Shown: positions 33,006 through 42,084, counted from the first letter of the stretch. The stretch: DNA of 64,000 bases from an uncultured Eubacteriales bacterium (GCA_934525675.1 CAKSZH010000004.1:1-64000), one strand, 5' to 3'. Notes: a model not told the origin generated them from the sequence alone. A program made the numbers and translations.

Positions 33006-34520
33006 ATGGAGTATTCGGTAACGCCAACACTGATCTTGAAGCATATGTCCAAGCATTTCGGACCCGTCCGGGCGGTGGATGATGTATCGTTGGAGTTTTG
33101 GCCGGGGGAGGTCCGGGGACTCATCGGAGAGAACGGGTCAGGAAAATCCACCCTGTCAGCGATGATCTGCGGATCCTATAAGCCCACCGCCGGATCCATG
33201 ATTTATCACGGAACGCCGTATTCTCCGCAGTCGGTGCTGGATGCAAGAAACAAGGGGATAGCGGTCCTGCTCCAGGAACGCGGCACGATCGACGGTATGA
33301 CGGTTGCGGAAAACATATTCATCGGATTTGAGAGCCGGTTCCGCGGAGCCTTCGGTATCAGTCGCGAAAAGATGCGGAAGGAGGCGGAGACGCTTCTGCA
33401 TGACATCGGCGCGGACCACATTCATCCGAACGATTCCGTGGATGCCTATAAATTTGAGGACCGCAAACTGGTGGAGGTTGCACGGGCACTGTACACAAAT
33501 CCCGAGATCCTGATTGTCGATGAAACAACCTCCGCACTTTCCCTTTCTGGACGTGAGGCGATCTACCGGATTATCCGTCGGTTCCGTGAAGAAGGGAAGA
33601 TCGTTATTTTCATCGGTCATGACCTTGACGAAATCATTTCGGTTTGTGACAAAGCAACGGTACTCAAGGACGGTAGGTTTGTTGCGACGATCGAAGGGGA
33701 GGACATGACTCCACAGAAGATGCGGAGTCTGATGATCGGCAGAGAAAACCTCGGACATTATTACCGTGAAGATTTTACCCCCGAATACGAAAAGGGTCAC
33801 GTTGTGCTACACGCGGAGCATTTGTTCTATGGCAAGACTGTTCGGGATGTTTCTCTTGAGTTACACGAACGGGAGATCCTCGGTATATGCGGTCTTTCCG
33901 ACAGCGGAATGCATGATCTGGCAAAAGCATTGTTCGGAGCAATCGAACTGGAAGACGGAAAAGTGACTATCCCGTCGGCAAAGGGGGGATCGATCCGGAC
34001 TCCGGTACAGGCGGTGAGGGCAAAGATTGCCTATCTCCCGAAGGACAGAGACACTGAATCGTTGTTTTTGCAAGCAACCATCAAGGACAATATTGCTATC
34101 ACTTGCTTTGATCAGAAGAAACTTGGACCCTTCATCAACAAACGGCATTTGAAACGAGTCGCGGTAAGTGAAGCAGAATCTCTCAATCTCAAATGCAGCA
34201 GTCTGAATCAATACGTCGCGGAGCTGTCGGGGGGCAATAAACAAAAGGTCGTTGTCGCCAAATGGCTTGCTAACCAAGCAGATATTCTGATCATGGACTG
34301 CCCAACGCGTGGGATCGACGTTGGTGTCAAAGCGTCGATCTACGATTTGATCCGCGAATTGAAGGCTCATGGGAAATCCATCATCATGCTGTCCGAGGAA
34401 ATGGCGGAGATCATCGGCATGGCGGACAGAATCTTGATTATCAAGGAAGGTGCCGTTTCGGGTGAATTCATGCGGTCGGAACAATTGACCGAACAAATGA
34501 TAGTGGAGAAGATCATATGA
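33006..34520 (+). CDS. Sugar ABC transporter ATP-binding protein (RbsA/MglA type, two ABC domains)
   Basis: The 504-residue protein carries two ABC cassettes. The first has Walker A GENGSGKST (about 42-50) and a Walker B ILIVDETTSALS, but its signature motif reads FEDRKLVEVARA instead of an LSGG type. The second has a degenerate Walker A (CGLSDSGMHDLA), an intact LSGGNKQKVVVAKWL signature and LIMDCPTRGIDVG. This asymmetry is normal for ribose/galactose-type importers, although the first signature is more altered than usual. It sits in an operon with two permeases and a receptor; the stop overlaps the first permease gene by 4 bases. Confidence 0.92.
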   Translation: MEYSVTPTLILKHMSKHFGPVRAVDDVSLEFWPGEVRGLIGENGSGKSTLSAMICGSYKPTAGSMIYHGTPYSPQSVLDARNKGIAVLLQERGTIDGMTVAENIFIGFESRFRGAFGISREKMRKEAETLLHDIGADHIHPNDSVDAYKFEDRKLVEVARALYTNPEILIVDETTSALSLSGREAIYRIIRRFREEGKIVIFIGHDLDEIISVCDKATVLKDGRFVATIEGEDMTPQKMRSLMIGRENLGHYYREDFTPEYEKGHVVLHAEHLFYGKTVRDVSLELHEREILGICGLSDSGMHDLAKALFGAIELEDGKVTIPSAKGGSIRTPVQAVRAKIAYLPKDRDTESLFLQATIKDNIAITCFDQKKLGPFINKRHLKRVAVSEAESLNLKCSSLNQYVAELSGGNKQKVVVAKWLANQADILIMDCPTRGIDVGVKASIYDLIRELKAHGKSIIMLSEEMAEIIGMADRILIIKEGAVSGEFMRSEQLTEQMIVEKII

Positions 34521-35473
34521 GGAGCTTGAAATCATTACAGAATAAAGAGGGTATCAGACGGGTGCTTAGTAAGCTGGTTCCTTATGTCGGCCTCCTGTTA
34601 TTGATCCTGGTCGCCATATTGACACGAGGCAACCGATTCCTCGCCGTGAAGAACCTTAGGAACCTGCTGGTACAATCCTCTATCCTGATCGTGATGGCAG
34701 TCGGGTCGGCGTTCATTATGTCACATGGGGATATGGATTTTGCCAATGGCGGTACTATGGGACTTGCGATGGTGTTTACCATTGTACTTTGCAAGGGGAT
34801 TCCCGCATGGGCATATCTTCCGGTGTGTCTCGTCTCCGGTCTGGTCATCGGAACGCTTATCGGTATGCTCACGACAAAACTTCGCGTGGTGGCGTTCATC
34901 GTCGGAATGTGTATCATGCGGTTCAGCACGGCGATCCTGTATACAACGACACAGAAGACCGTGTGGCTTGCCCCCGCGGAGTTGTCCAACCTCAACAAGC
35001 CGTGGTTTTACATTGTTACGTGTGTCCTGGCGGTTGCCGTCGGCTGGGTGGTTTTCGAATTCACCAAGATCGGGCAGTACAACAAGGCGATCGGTGTCAA
35101 TCAGAACGCCGCCAGGCTTTCGGGAATTCATGTCAAAAAATATCTTTTGTATTCGTTTGCCATCGGCGGTCTTTGCGCGGGGCTTTGCGCCTTTATGATG
35201 ATCGTCCGCACAGGCGGTCTATCTACCTCTACTGGCAGCTACGAAGTCGATGTGCTCATTGCACTGACCATCGGCGGGATGCCTCTGACAGGAGGCTCCA
35301 AAGCTTCTATCCGTGCAGCTGTGATCGGCGGACTTGCTCTTATCATTCTCAACAACCTGCTCATTCTGCTCGGCGTCAAGCCGGACTTTGTCAACGTCAT
35401 TAAAGGGATCGTGTTTTTGACTCTCGTTCTTGTGACGAGCAGAAACAAATCCGGCAGTGCCGTGGCCGGTTGA
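34517..35473 (+). CDS. Sugar ABC transporter permease 1 (RbsC family)
   Basis: The 318-residue protein has eight to ten hydrophobic segments and the RbsC-type signature: ILIVMAVGSAFIMSHGDMDF in the second helix, then GMLTTKLRVVAFIVGMC and GVNQNAARLSGIHVKKYLLY, the EAA-like loop that contacts the ATPase. IALTIGGMPLTGG near the C-terminus is also typical. The start codon overlaps the ATPase stop (ATGA), a sign of coupled translation. It should pair with permease 2 as a heterodimer. Confidence 0.9.
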   Translation: MRSLKSLQNKEGIRRVLSKLVPYVGLLLLILVAILTRGNRFLAVKNLRNLLVQSSILIVMAVGSAFIMSHGDMDFANGGTMGLAMVFTIVLCKGIPAWAYLPVCLVSGLVIGTLIGMLTTKLRVVAFIVGMCIMRFSTAILYTTTQKTVWLAPAELSNLNKPWFYIVTCVLAVAVGWVVFEFTKIGQYNKAIGVNQNAARLSGIHVKKYLLYSFAIGGLCAGLCAFMMIVRTGGLSTSTGSYEVDVLIALTIGGMPLTGGSKASIRAAVIGGLALIILNNLLILLGVKPDFVNVIKGIVFLTLVLVTSRNKSGSAVAG

Positions 35474-35521
35474 TCCTGTTTCATTCGAAATTCAAAATTT
35501 AAAATAAGTGGAGGCAATTTC

Positions 35522-36667
35522 ATGAAAAAGATAATCGCAATCATTCTTTGTCTTGTCTGCATCCTGTCCCTGGCAAGCTGTGTAGCCGGAGATAAGGGCA
35601 CCGGGAGCGAAGACGGAGAAAAGAGCAGTTTCAAACTCGGCGTCATCTTTTACAGTAAGGACGACGCGCTTGGACAGCTGGTCTATTCCTACCTCAACAA
35701 TGCCGCAAAGGTACTCGGCAATGTTGAGATCCAGTGGGCATTTGGTTCTTTCAGTGCCGAAGCCCAGCTTGCTGACGCTGAAAACCTGATCGCCGCAGGC
35801 GTTGACGGAATTATGGCACTGACACTTGACGATCTTGCAATGCAGAGCATTGCAAAGACCTGCAATGACAACGATGTCTATTTTCAGGTCATGTTCCGTA
35901 TGCCGTCGAGTGATGAGGTCGCAAATGTCCTGAAATCTTATAAGTACTATGTCGGCTACGCGATTGAGGATACGGTCAGCACCAGCGAGGAGACCATCCA
36001 TTTGCTTGCACAACGCGGCATCAAAAAAATAGCGGTCGGCGGCAACCAGCACAGCGCAACCTCTGCGTCCCGTATGCAGGGAATGCGTCAGGGAGTTGAA
36101 AAGTACGGAATGGACATTCGCTCGGAATTCAACATCGGAACCGATGTGTCGAGCGTTCAGTCCGACGTACAGAACATCCTGGATTCTTATCCTGATGTCG
36201 AGGCGATCTGGTTGATGTCCGGTTCGCTCGGTATGGCGGATATTGTGGCGAACACGCTCCGTGCACATAAGGAGTCCACAGGTAAAACGGTCGGTTTTGT
36301 GACCTTTGATACTTTTGACGGCATGAGCAAGGCGTTTACCGACGGCATTCTCTACGGCGTGGTCGGAGGACAGGCTCCGCTTTGTCTGCATGCTTTCTCC
36401 GCGATTTACAACGCTATGAGCGGTCACCCGCTCAGCACGGACAAGGTCGGGCTCAAATTCCCGTTCCTCGTGCTCTCCAGCTCGGAAGATCTCGCAGTCT
36501 TTGAAAAGTATTACAACAACACCGAGGTACAGATCTATGACGATGATTTGATTAAGTCTATGATTTATAAGTACAACAAGGATGTCACTCTTGACACCCT
36601 GACCCGGCTCTCCACCTCTTACAGCATGGAGTGGATCAAGGAACAGATTGATTCCAGAAAACAGTGA
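35522..36667 (+). CDS. Sugar-binding lipoprotein of the ABC transporter (periplasmic-binding-protein type 1)
   Basis: The 381-residue protein has a signal peptide with lipobox LASC (Cys20), a short acidic linker and a type 1 periplasmic-binding fold: SFKLGVIFYSKDDALGQLVY at the start, AENLIAAGVDGIMALTLDD, then IKKIAVGGNQHSATSASRMQ and FVTFDTFDGMSKAFTDGIL. It captures the sugar outside the cell and delivers it to the two permeases. Residues around the ligand pocket differ from RbsB and MglB, so the sugar cannot be read off. AGTGGAGG precedes the ATG. Confidence 0.88.
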   Translation: MKKIIAIILCLVCILSLASCVAGDKGTGSEDGEKSSFKLGVIFYSKDDALGQLVYSYLNNAAKVLGNVEIQWAFGSFSAEAQLADAENLIAAGVDGIMALTLDDLAMQSIAKTCNDNDVYFQVMFRMPSSDEVANVLKSYKYYVGYAIEDTVSTSEETIHLLAQRGIKKIAVGGNQHSATSASRMQGMRQGVEKYGMDIRSEFNIGTDVSSVQSDVQNILDSYPDVEAIWLMSGSLGMADIVANTLRAHKESTGKTVGFVTFDTFDGMSKAFTDGILYGVVGGQAPLCLHAFSAIYNAMSGHPLSTDKVGLKFPFLVLSSSEDLAVFEKYYNNTEVQIYDDDLIKSMIYKYNKDVTLDTLTRLSTSYSMEWIKEQIDSRKQ

Positions 36668-36683
36668 TTTGTCACGAAAGTAC

Positions 36684-36724
36684 CCCTCCCGATGCCTCTT
36701 CCCGGTGAACCCCGGGGGGAGGTG
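36684..36724 (+). promoter_or_regulatory. GC-rich hairpin between receptor and permease 2 genes
   Basis: CCTCCC and GGGAGG can pair across about 25 bases, with no T run. Such intergenic hairpins often protect the receptor mRNA and lower expression of the next gene; here this is inferred from position. Confidence 0.35.
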
Positions 36725-36775
36725 TCCGGATCCCACCCGCAATTCTTCATTTGTGCATGAAAGGCAGGTTCCACT

Positions 36776-37789
36776 ATGCGCAGGTTACAATTACGCAGGG
36801 CGTTGCGTTCCTCCGGATACTATATCCTGATGTTTGCGATCCCGATCGTGCTCTTTACCGTAATGCTTCTGGTTTTTCCGGAGATCGGGCTCAAGAATAT
36901 CCCGTCCTTGTTCAAACAGGCTCTGTTCCCGGCAGTTCTGTCATGCGGATTAATGTTCAATTTCGCAAGCGGTAACTGGGATCTCGCGATCGGAGCGGAA
37001 TCCGTGTTGGCGGCGATCGTCGCGGGACGAATTTCCGTACAGCTTGGACTTGGTATCCCCGGGATTATTCTCGGCAGTGTATTGGTCGGTGTTTTGTGCG
37101 GAGCGGTCAGCGGTTTCATTTATTACCTGACAAAGGTTCCCACAATCATCGTGACGGTCGGGCTACTGTTTCTCTACGAATGTATCGGGTCGATCGTGTC
37201 GGACGGTGCCGGTGTGAACATTTCCGCCACTTCGTATGTGGTGCTCGGGAGTTACCCGTGGAATATTATTTACGGTGTTGCGGCAATGTTTCTTGCATAC
37301 TTCATTTTCTACCGTACCGGATTCGGATACCATGTCCGCGCGGTGGGAAATAACCCGAATATTGCAAGAATCAACGGCATCCACGCGACTGCAATCAAGG
37401 CGTTGTGCCTCGTCGTTTCGGGCGGTTTCGCGGGGCTTTACGCAGCAGCATCTCTCTGTTCAACGGGTATTATGGCGGCAACAACGCAGATGGGTACCAT
37501 GTCCATTGCATTTGATGCAATGATGAGTTATCTGGTCGGCAAAGCAATCAGCTTTAACCGGAACAATCTGGTGGTCAGTATGTTTGCCGGTGCCTTAGTG
37601 ATGCAGAACGTCAAGCTGCTGCTTTTGGTCACGGGTGTTTCTACGGCGTATGTCAATGCATATATTGCCGTTCTGATTCTCCTTCTGATGGCTGTTACCT
37701 CCAATCCGCAGGTGCTGGAAAAGATTCGGCATTTTGTCAGAAAGCATAAACTCCCAAAAAAGGATGGGACAGTTTCGGAGCACGAATAA
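36776..37789 (+). CDS. Sugar ABC transporter permease 2 (RbsC family)
   Basis: The 337-residue protein has about nine hydrophobic segments and the family pattern: SCGLMFNFASGNWDLAIGAE, GFIYYLTKVPTIIVTVGLL, AVGNNPNIARINGIHATAIK and FDAMMSYLVGKAI. It is only distantly similar to permease 1, so the channel is probably a heterodimer like LsrC-LsrD or rhamnose-type importers. AAAGGCAGG lies 9 bases before the ATG. It is the last gene of the operon, followed by a strong terminator. Confidence 0.88.
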   Translation: MRRLQLRRALRSSGYYILMFAIPIVLFTVMLLVFPEIGLKNIPSLFKQALFPAVLSCGLMFNFASGNWDLAIGAESVLAAIVAGRISVQLGLGIPGIILGSVLVGVLCGAVSGFIYYLTKVPTIIVTVGLLFLYECIGSIVSDGAGVNISATSYVVLGSYPWNIIYGVAAMFLAYFIFYRTGFGYHVRAVGNNPNIARINGIHATAIKALCLVVSGGFAGLYAAASLCSTGIMAATTQMGTMSIAFDAMMSYLVGKAISFNRNNLVVSMFAGALVMQNVKLLLLVTGVSTAYVNAYIAVLILLLMAVTSNPQVLEKIRHFVRKHKLPKKDGTVSEHE

Positions 37790-37826
37790 AAAAACGGATC
37801 GCGGAACGGGTATCCGGAAATCCAAA

Positions 37827-37864
37827 ACAAAAGGTAAAGCAGATTTGCTTTACCTTTTGTTTTG
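37827..37864. terminator. Bidirectional terminator between the glycoside operon and alaS
   Basis: ACAAAAGGTAAAGCA and TGCTTTACCTTTTGT pair around GATT, with T runs on both strands. Confidence 0.9.
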
Positions 37865-37869
37865 ATAGT

Positions 37870-40506
37870 TTATTTCAGCATCTTGCCGAGCGTTTCCTTC
37901 GCGCTCTCCAGTGCCTTGGCAACAAGGCTTTCGTCGTGTCCGCCTGCCATGGCGCTGTCGGGGCGTCCGCCGCCCTTGCCGCCGGTCACGGCGGCAACCG
38001 CGCCGACCAGCTTGCCGGCGTGCGCACCGGCTGCGACGGCATCTTTCCCGGCACAGGCGGCAAAGCTGACCTTTCCGTCGACGACCGAGGCAAGCACCGC
38101 GACCGTGTCGGGATGATCCGCCTTGATCTCGTCGGTCAGGGTACGGAGCGCGCCCTGATCGGTACCGCCGAGTACGGCGGTTACCAGTGTGACGGAGCCG
38201 AGTCTGACACCGTTTTTCAGAATATCCCCGAGCCTCGAGGACGCGAGCTTTGCATTCAGTGCTTCCACTTCCTTGCGGAGCGCGGAGGCTTCGCTTTGCA
38301 GCTGCGCCGCACGCTCGGGAAGGGCAGACTCGTTCTGCACCTTGAGTTCCTTCGCGGTCTCGGCAAGCAGGGTGTCCTTTCTGCGGATGAGGCTCAGAAC
38401 GCCCATGCCGGTCACGGCTTCAATACGGCGCACGCCTGCGGCGACGGAGCTTTCGGAAATGATCTTGAACAGCCCGATCTTGCCGGTGTTGTCCACATGG
38501 GTACCGCCGCACAATTCGGTCGAGAAGTTACCCATCCGCACCATGCGGACGACCTTGCCGTACTTTTCTCCGAAGAGCGCCATAGCACCGTTCTTGCGGG
38601 CGGTTTCGATGTCGGTCTCGGTGGTCACCACGTCGTTTGCCGCGAGGATGTTGGCGTTGACCAGCGCTTCCACTGCGGAAAGCTCATCGGCGGTGAGCGG
38701 CGCGAAATGTGTGAAGTCGAAGCGGCAGACCTCGTCGTTGACAAAGGAGCCCGCCTGCTCCACATGACTGCCGAGTACCCGGCGGAGCGCTGCCTGAAGC
38801 AGGTGCGCCGCGCTGTGGTTGCGGCGGATGGCGTCGCGGCGTGAATCCGCAATGTCCGCGGTCACCTCGTCGCCGACCGTGAAGGTCCCGCTCGCCACGG
38901 AGCAGAGATGCACATATACCCCATCGGTCTTCTTGGTGTCGTACACGGTCAGCATTTTGCCGTCGGCATAGATGGTACCCGTGTCGCCCACCTGACCGCC
39001 GCTCTCGCCGTAGAACGGGGTGCGGTCCAGAATGACGGAGCAATCGCCCTCCGAGACAGAGGTCACGCCGCCTTCTTCGGTGAGGATGGCAAGGATCTTC
39101 GCTTTGGAACGGTACTCCGTGTAGCCCGTAAATTCGGTCTTGGGCAGATCGGCAAGCAGGGTCTTGGAGGAATCGCTCCAGCCGCTGATATTGGCGCGTG
39201 CGTTTCTCGCGCGTTTTTTCTGATTCTGCATGAGCATATTGAAGGTCGCCTCGTCGATCTTCAGGTGGCTCTCCTCGGCAATTTCGCGCGTCAGGTCGAT
39301 GGGGAAGCCGAAGGTGTCGTACAGCTTGAACACTTCCTCGCCGGAAATGACGTCGGCATGCTCCTTGACGGCTCCGCGGATGAGGTTGGAGAGGATGTTC
39401 AGACCCGCGTCGATGGTCGCGTCGAAGCGTTCCTCCTCCATGGAAAGTACCTTGCGGATATAGTCGCCGCGCTCGCGCAGCTCGGGGTATGCGCCCTCGC
39501 TCTCGGCAATGGCAACGTTGACAACATCTACAAGGAACGCGTGATTGATGCCGAGCAGCTTTCCGTGACGGCAGGCGCGGCGGATGATGCGGCGGAGGAC
39601 GTATCCGCGCCCTTCGTTGGAGGGAATCACGCCGTCGGAGATCATGAACATGGCGCTTCTCACGTGGTCGGTGACGACACGGATGGAGATGTCGTTGTCC
39701 TTGTTCTCACCGTAGGTCTTGCCGGAAATTTCGCAGACCTTGTCCAGCACGCGGCGGATGGTATCGACCTCAAACATATTGTCCACGTTCTGCATAACGC
39801 ACGCAAGACGCTCGAGTCCCATGCCCGTGTCGATGTTCTTCTGCTTGAGCTCGGTGTAGGTGCCGTCGCCCATGTTGTTGAACTGGGAGAACACGTTGTT
39901 CCAGATCTCCATGAAGCGGTCGCAGTCGCATCCCGGACGGCAGCCGGGCTTGCCGCAGCCGTACTTTTCGCCGCGGTCAAAATAGATCTCGGAGCAGGGA
40001 CCGCAGGGACCGGTGCCGTGCTCCCAGAAGTTGTCTTCCTTACCGAGCTTGGTGATGCGCTCCGCGGGGATGCCGATGACGTTGTGCCAGAGGTCAAACG
40101 CCTCCTCATCGTCCACGTAGACGGAGGGCCACAGCTTTTCGGGCGGAATGTCCAGCCATTCGGGGGAGGTCAGGAATTCCCACGCCCACGGAATCGCCTC
40201 TTTTTTGAAGTAGTCGCCGAAGGAGAAGTTACCGAGCATCTCAAAGAAGGTGCCGTGGCGGGCGGTGTGTCCCACGCGTTCGAGGTCGGGGGTACGGATG
40301 CACTTCTGGCAGGTCGTGACGCGGTGGCGGGGAGGCTCGACCTCGCCCGTGAAGAATTTCTTCATCGGCGCCATGCCGGAGTTGATGAGCAGAAGCGATT
40401 TGTCGTTCACCGGTACCAAGGAGAACGACGGGAGGCGGAGATGCCCTTTGGATTCAAAGAACGAAAGGTACTTCTCGCGCAACTCGTTGAGGGATGTCCA
40501 TTTCAT
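37870..40506 (-). CDS. alaS: Alanine-tRNA ligase
   Basis: The 878-residue enzyme charges tRNA-Ala. The class II catalytic core is at the N-terminus: INSGMAPMKKFFTGEVEPPR, then CQKCIRTPDLERVGHTARHG and FFEMLGNFSFGDYFK. The editing domain carries RNHSAAHLLQAALR with HxxxH and the Cys/His cluster in FSTELCGGTHVDNTG. A C-terminal coiled coil and a Gly-rich C-Ala domain (GGKGGGRPDSAMAGG) follow. ATG 40506 is chosen because AAAGGAA precedes it and it starts the conserved WTSLNELREKYL; the much longer open frame is the T-box leader. Expression should follow tRNA-Ala charging. Confidence 0.97.
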   Translation of the reverse strand: MKWTSLNELREKYLSFFESKGHLRLPSFSLVPVNDKSLLLINSGMAPMKKFFTGEVEPPRHRVTTCQKCIRTPDLERVGHTARHGTFFEMLGNFSFGDYFKKEAIPWAWEFLTSPEWLDIPPEKLWPSVYVDDEEAFDLWHNVIGIPAERITKLGKEDNFWEHGTGPCGPCSEIYFDRGEKYGCGKPGCRPGCDCDRFMEIWNNVFSQFNNMGDGTYTELKQKNIDTGMGLERLACVMQNVDNMFEVDTIRRVLDKVCEISGKTYGENKDNDISIRVVTDHVRSAMFMISDGVIPSNEGRGYVLRRIIRRACRHGKLLGINHAFLVDVVNVAIAESEGAYPELRERGDYIRKVLSMEEERFDATIDAGLNILSNLIRGAVKEHADVISGEEVFKLYDTFGFPIDLTREIAEESHLKIDEATFNMLMQNQKKRARNARANISGWSDSSKTLLADLPKTEFTGYTEYRSKAKILAILTEEGGVTSVSEGDCSVILDRTPFYGESGGQVGDTGTIYADGKMLTVYDTKKTDGVYVHLCSVASGTFTVGDEVTADIADSRRDAIRRNHSAAHLLQAALRRVLGSHVEQAGSFVNDEVCRFDFTHFAPLTADELSAVEALVNANILAANDVVTTETDIETARKNGAMALFGEKYGKVVRMVRMGNFSTELCGGTHVDNTGKIGLFKIISESSVAAGVRRIEAVTGMGVLSLIRRKDTLLAETAKELKVQNESALPERAAQLQSEASALRKEVEALNAKLASSRLGDILKNGVRLGSVTLVTAVLGGTDQGALRTLTDEIKADHPDTVAVLASVVDGKVSFAACAGKDAVAAGAHAGKLVGAVAAVTGGKGGGRPDSAMAGGHDESLVAKALESAKETLGKMLK

Positions 40507-40572
40507 ATCGGGATTCCTTTCTGATTCCTTTTCGGAATAGTTTACTCGTTTTTGGCGGGCGGAAAACAAAAA

Positions 40573-40825
40573 ACTCCGTCCTGCAAAAGAACAGGACGGA
40601 GCAGAATGCTTCGCGGTACCACCTTGTTTTATCCGCCGCTTGCGCGGTCGGACCTTGTGACGCCGATGGCGTCTTCCGCTATAATGGGCGGGACCCATCG
40701 TGCTTTCGCACGCGGTTCCGGGAGAGCTTCGCCGGGAGTTCTTCTGCCGCCTTGCACCGACCGGCGGCTCTCTGAAAGAAGAGAAATCCGGATACTTGAT
40801 CCCTTCATAACCTTTTTCGCTATCA
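40573..40825 (-). promoter_or_regulatory. T-box leader with terminator controlling alaS
   Basis: Read on the minus strand, the leader has the T-box sequence GGTGGTACCGCG (40612-40623) and then a terminator, CTCCGTCCTG paired with CAGGACGGAG (40573-40601), followed by TTTTTTGTTTT. The T-box side can pair with the uncharged tRNA 3' end to form the antiterminator. Stem I and a GGATCAAGTATCC bulge-type element lie near the 5' end; I could not fix the alanine specifier codon by eye. Confidence 0.9.
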
Positions 40826-40831
40826 TGTTGC

Positions 40832-40860
40832 ATTATAGTACGAAAAAATCACTTTGTCAA
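40832..40860 (-). promoter_or_regulatory. Consensus SigA promoter of the alaS T-box transcript
   Basis: On the minus strand: TTGACA (40855-40860), 17 bases, TATAAT (40832-40837). Confidence 0.9.
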
Positions 40861-41075
40861 CGGGTCCGGCAAAAATTCTTTTGAGGACGCGGATGTATAT
40901 ATCCGTCGCAACATTTCCGAATGACAGGGAACTGCAATTCTCCGTAAAACTTTCCTTTGGAAATATCGGATTTTGCTTTTACAATGCACAAACGATTTCC
41001 CGGAGAACTCTCTCCCCGGGAACGCAGGAATTGTACCTTTTCAATGCACAAACGGATCCCGCACAGCCCCGGTGC
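40861..41075. other. Intergenic stretch with a direct repeat
   Basis: AATGCACAAACG occurs twice, about 60 bases apart (near 40983 and 41043), each after a T-rich run and before a C/G-rich stretch. A GC-rich inverted repeat (TTCCCGGAGA with CCCCGGGAA) lies between them. No gene is visible. Confidence 0.5.
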
Positions 41076-41948
41076 TCAGTCTTCCGCCGGGGAGAGCGCT
41101 GCACCGATGACGGTGCCGAACTGCGAGTTTTCGGGAATGAGGAACTGTACGCCGAATCCCTGCCCGAGCCCCTCAAATACGTTGCGGATGGAGGGAATCG
41201 TGGTCAGGTTGCCGGTCAGCACGATGTCCCTGATACCGAAGCCCCGCGCGGCGAATACCGATACCATCGTAATGGTTTCCGCCACCATGTTGACCACGCC
41301 GAGCGCAAGGTCGCTGCCCGTGGCAAGATCGCTGACCTTGCCGAAGTTTGCGGCGGTCAGGTTTTCGTTCATCTGGGAGTAGTCGCGGTTGTGGGTGATG
41401 TCCTTGATGCGCAGGTCGATGTTGTCGAGGTTGCCGTTCCGGCAGAGCTGTTCGATGTGCTCGATGGAATCCACGCCGATGAGCCTGCGGGTCAGTCCCA
41501 GCAACGTGCCGCCGCCGACACCCGTGCCGCCGAGGTACTCCGAGCGGACGCTTCCGTCCGGCAGCTTTTTTGCGTGGATGAGCGCGGTACCCGTCCCCAT
41601 GCTGACGACGACCGCTTCGTCAAGACCGGAGAGATAAAGTCCGCCGATCCCGACGCAGTCGAATTCCGGCACGCGGCGGCAGTCAAGCGAATAGATGGGC
41701 TTGTTCAGATATGTTGCACCGACACCGGTCATCATGACGCGGTCAATGTCGGCAAGCTCCAGCTCGTTTTGGAAGGTGAATTTACCGAACGCGCCGTAAA
41801 TCGACGTGACCGGGTCCGCTGCCCGCACAAATTCGGGACGGATCAGCTCCGCGCCCGTGTCCGTCTTGCGGAAGCCGACGATCTTGGTCGTGCTCCCGCC
41901 GACATCGATACCGATGACCGTCGGACCGTGTTTCTTTTGTTCACTCAT
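41076..41948 (-). CDS. coaW: Type II pantothenate kinase
   Basis: The 290-residue protein has the ASKHA fold of eukaryotic/staphylococcal-type pantothenate kinases: IGIDVGGSTTKIVGF as phosphate-1 loop, MMTGVGATYLN, then EAVVVSMGTGTALIHA, EYLGGTGVGGGTLLGL and VLTGNLTTIPSIR. It carries out the first step of coenzyme A synthesis and, unlike type I CoaA, is usually resistant to CoA feedback. ATG 41948 has GGAGG 8 bases upstream; an earlier in-frame ATG lacks one. It is divergent from rqcH, with interleaved promoters. Confidence 0.88.
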   Translation of the reverse strand: MSEQKKHGPTVIGIDVGGSTTKIVGFRKTDTGAELIRPEFVRAADPVTSIYGAFGKFTFQNELELADIDRVMMTGVGATYLNKPIYSLDCRRVPEFDCVGIGGLYLSGLDEAVVVSMGTGTALIHAKKLPDGSVRSEYLGGTGVGGGTLLGLTRRLIGVDSIEHIEQLCRNGNLDNIDLRIKDITHNRDYSQMNENLTAANFGKVSDLATGSDLALGVVNMVAETITMVSVFAARGFGIRDIVLTGNLTTIPSIRNVFEGLGQGFGVQFLIPENSQFGTVIGAALSPAED

Positions 41949-42008
41949 GGGATAACCTCCGGGGATGATGTCTTGAATACCGATCGGCAAAAATGCCGTT
42001 ACAAAGTC

Positions 42009-42037
42009 ATTGTACCACGCTCTTGAAGAAAAATCAA
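42009..42037 (-). promoter_or_regulatory. SigA-type promoter for coaW
   Basis: On the minus strand: TTGATT (42032-42037), 17 bases, TACAAT (42009-42014). It physically overlaps the rqcH promoter. Confidence 0.6.
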
Positions 42038-42051
42038 GGATGTGTTATACT
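42023..42051 (+). promoter_or_regulatory. SigA-type promoter for rqcH
   Basis: TTGAAG, 17 bases, TATACT, 33 bases before the start codon at 42085. Confidence 0.65.
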
Positions 42052-42084
42052 GATTCCAGAATCAGATGGGGAAGGTACCGAAAA

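Noticed and set aside
38908..40524. A 538-codon open frame on the plus strand
   Set aside because: It is antisense to alaS.
40507..40833. N-terminal extension of the alaS frame by about 109 codons
   Set aside because: This stretch is the T-box leader with its terminator; the alaS start at 40506 has a ribosome binding site and the conserved N-terminus.
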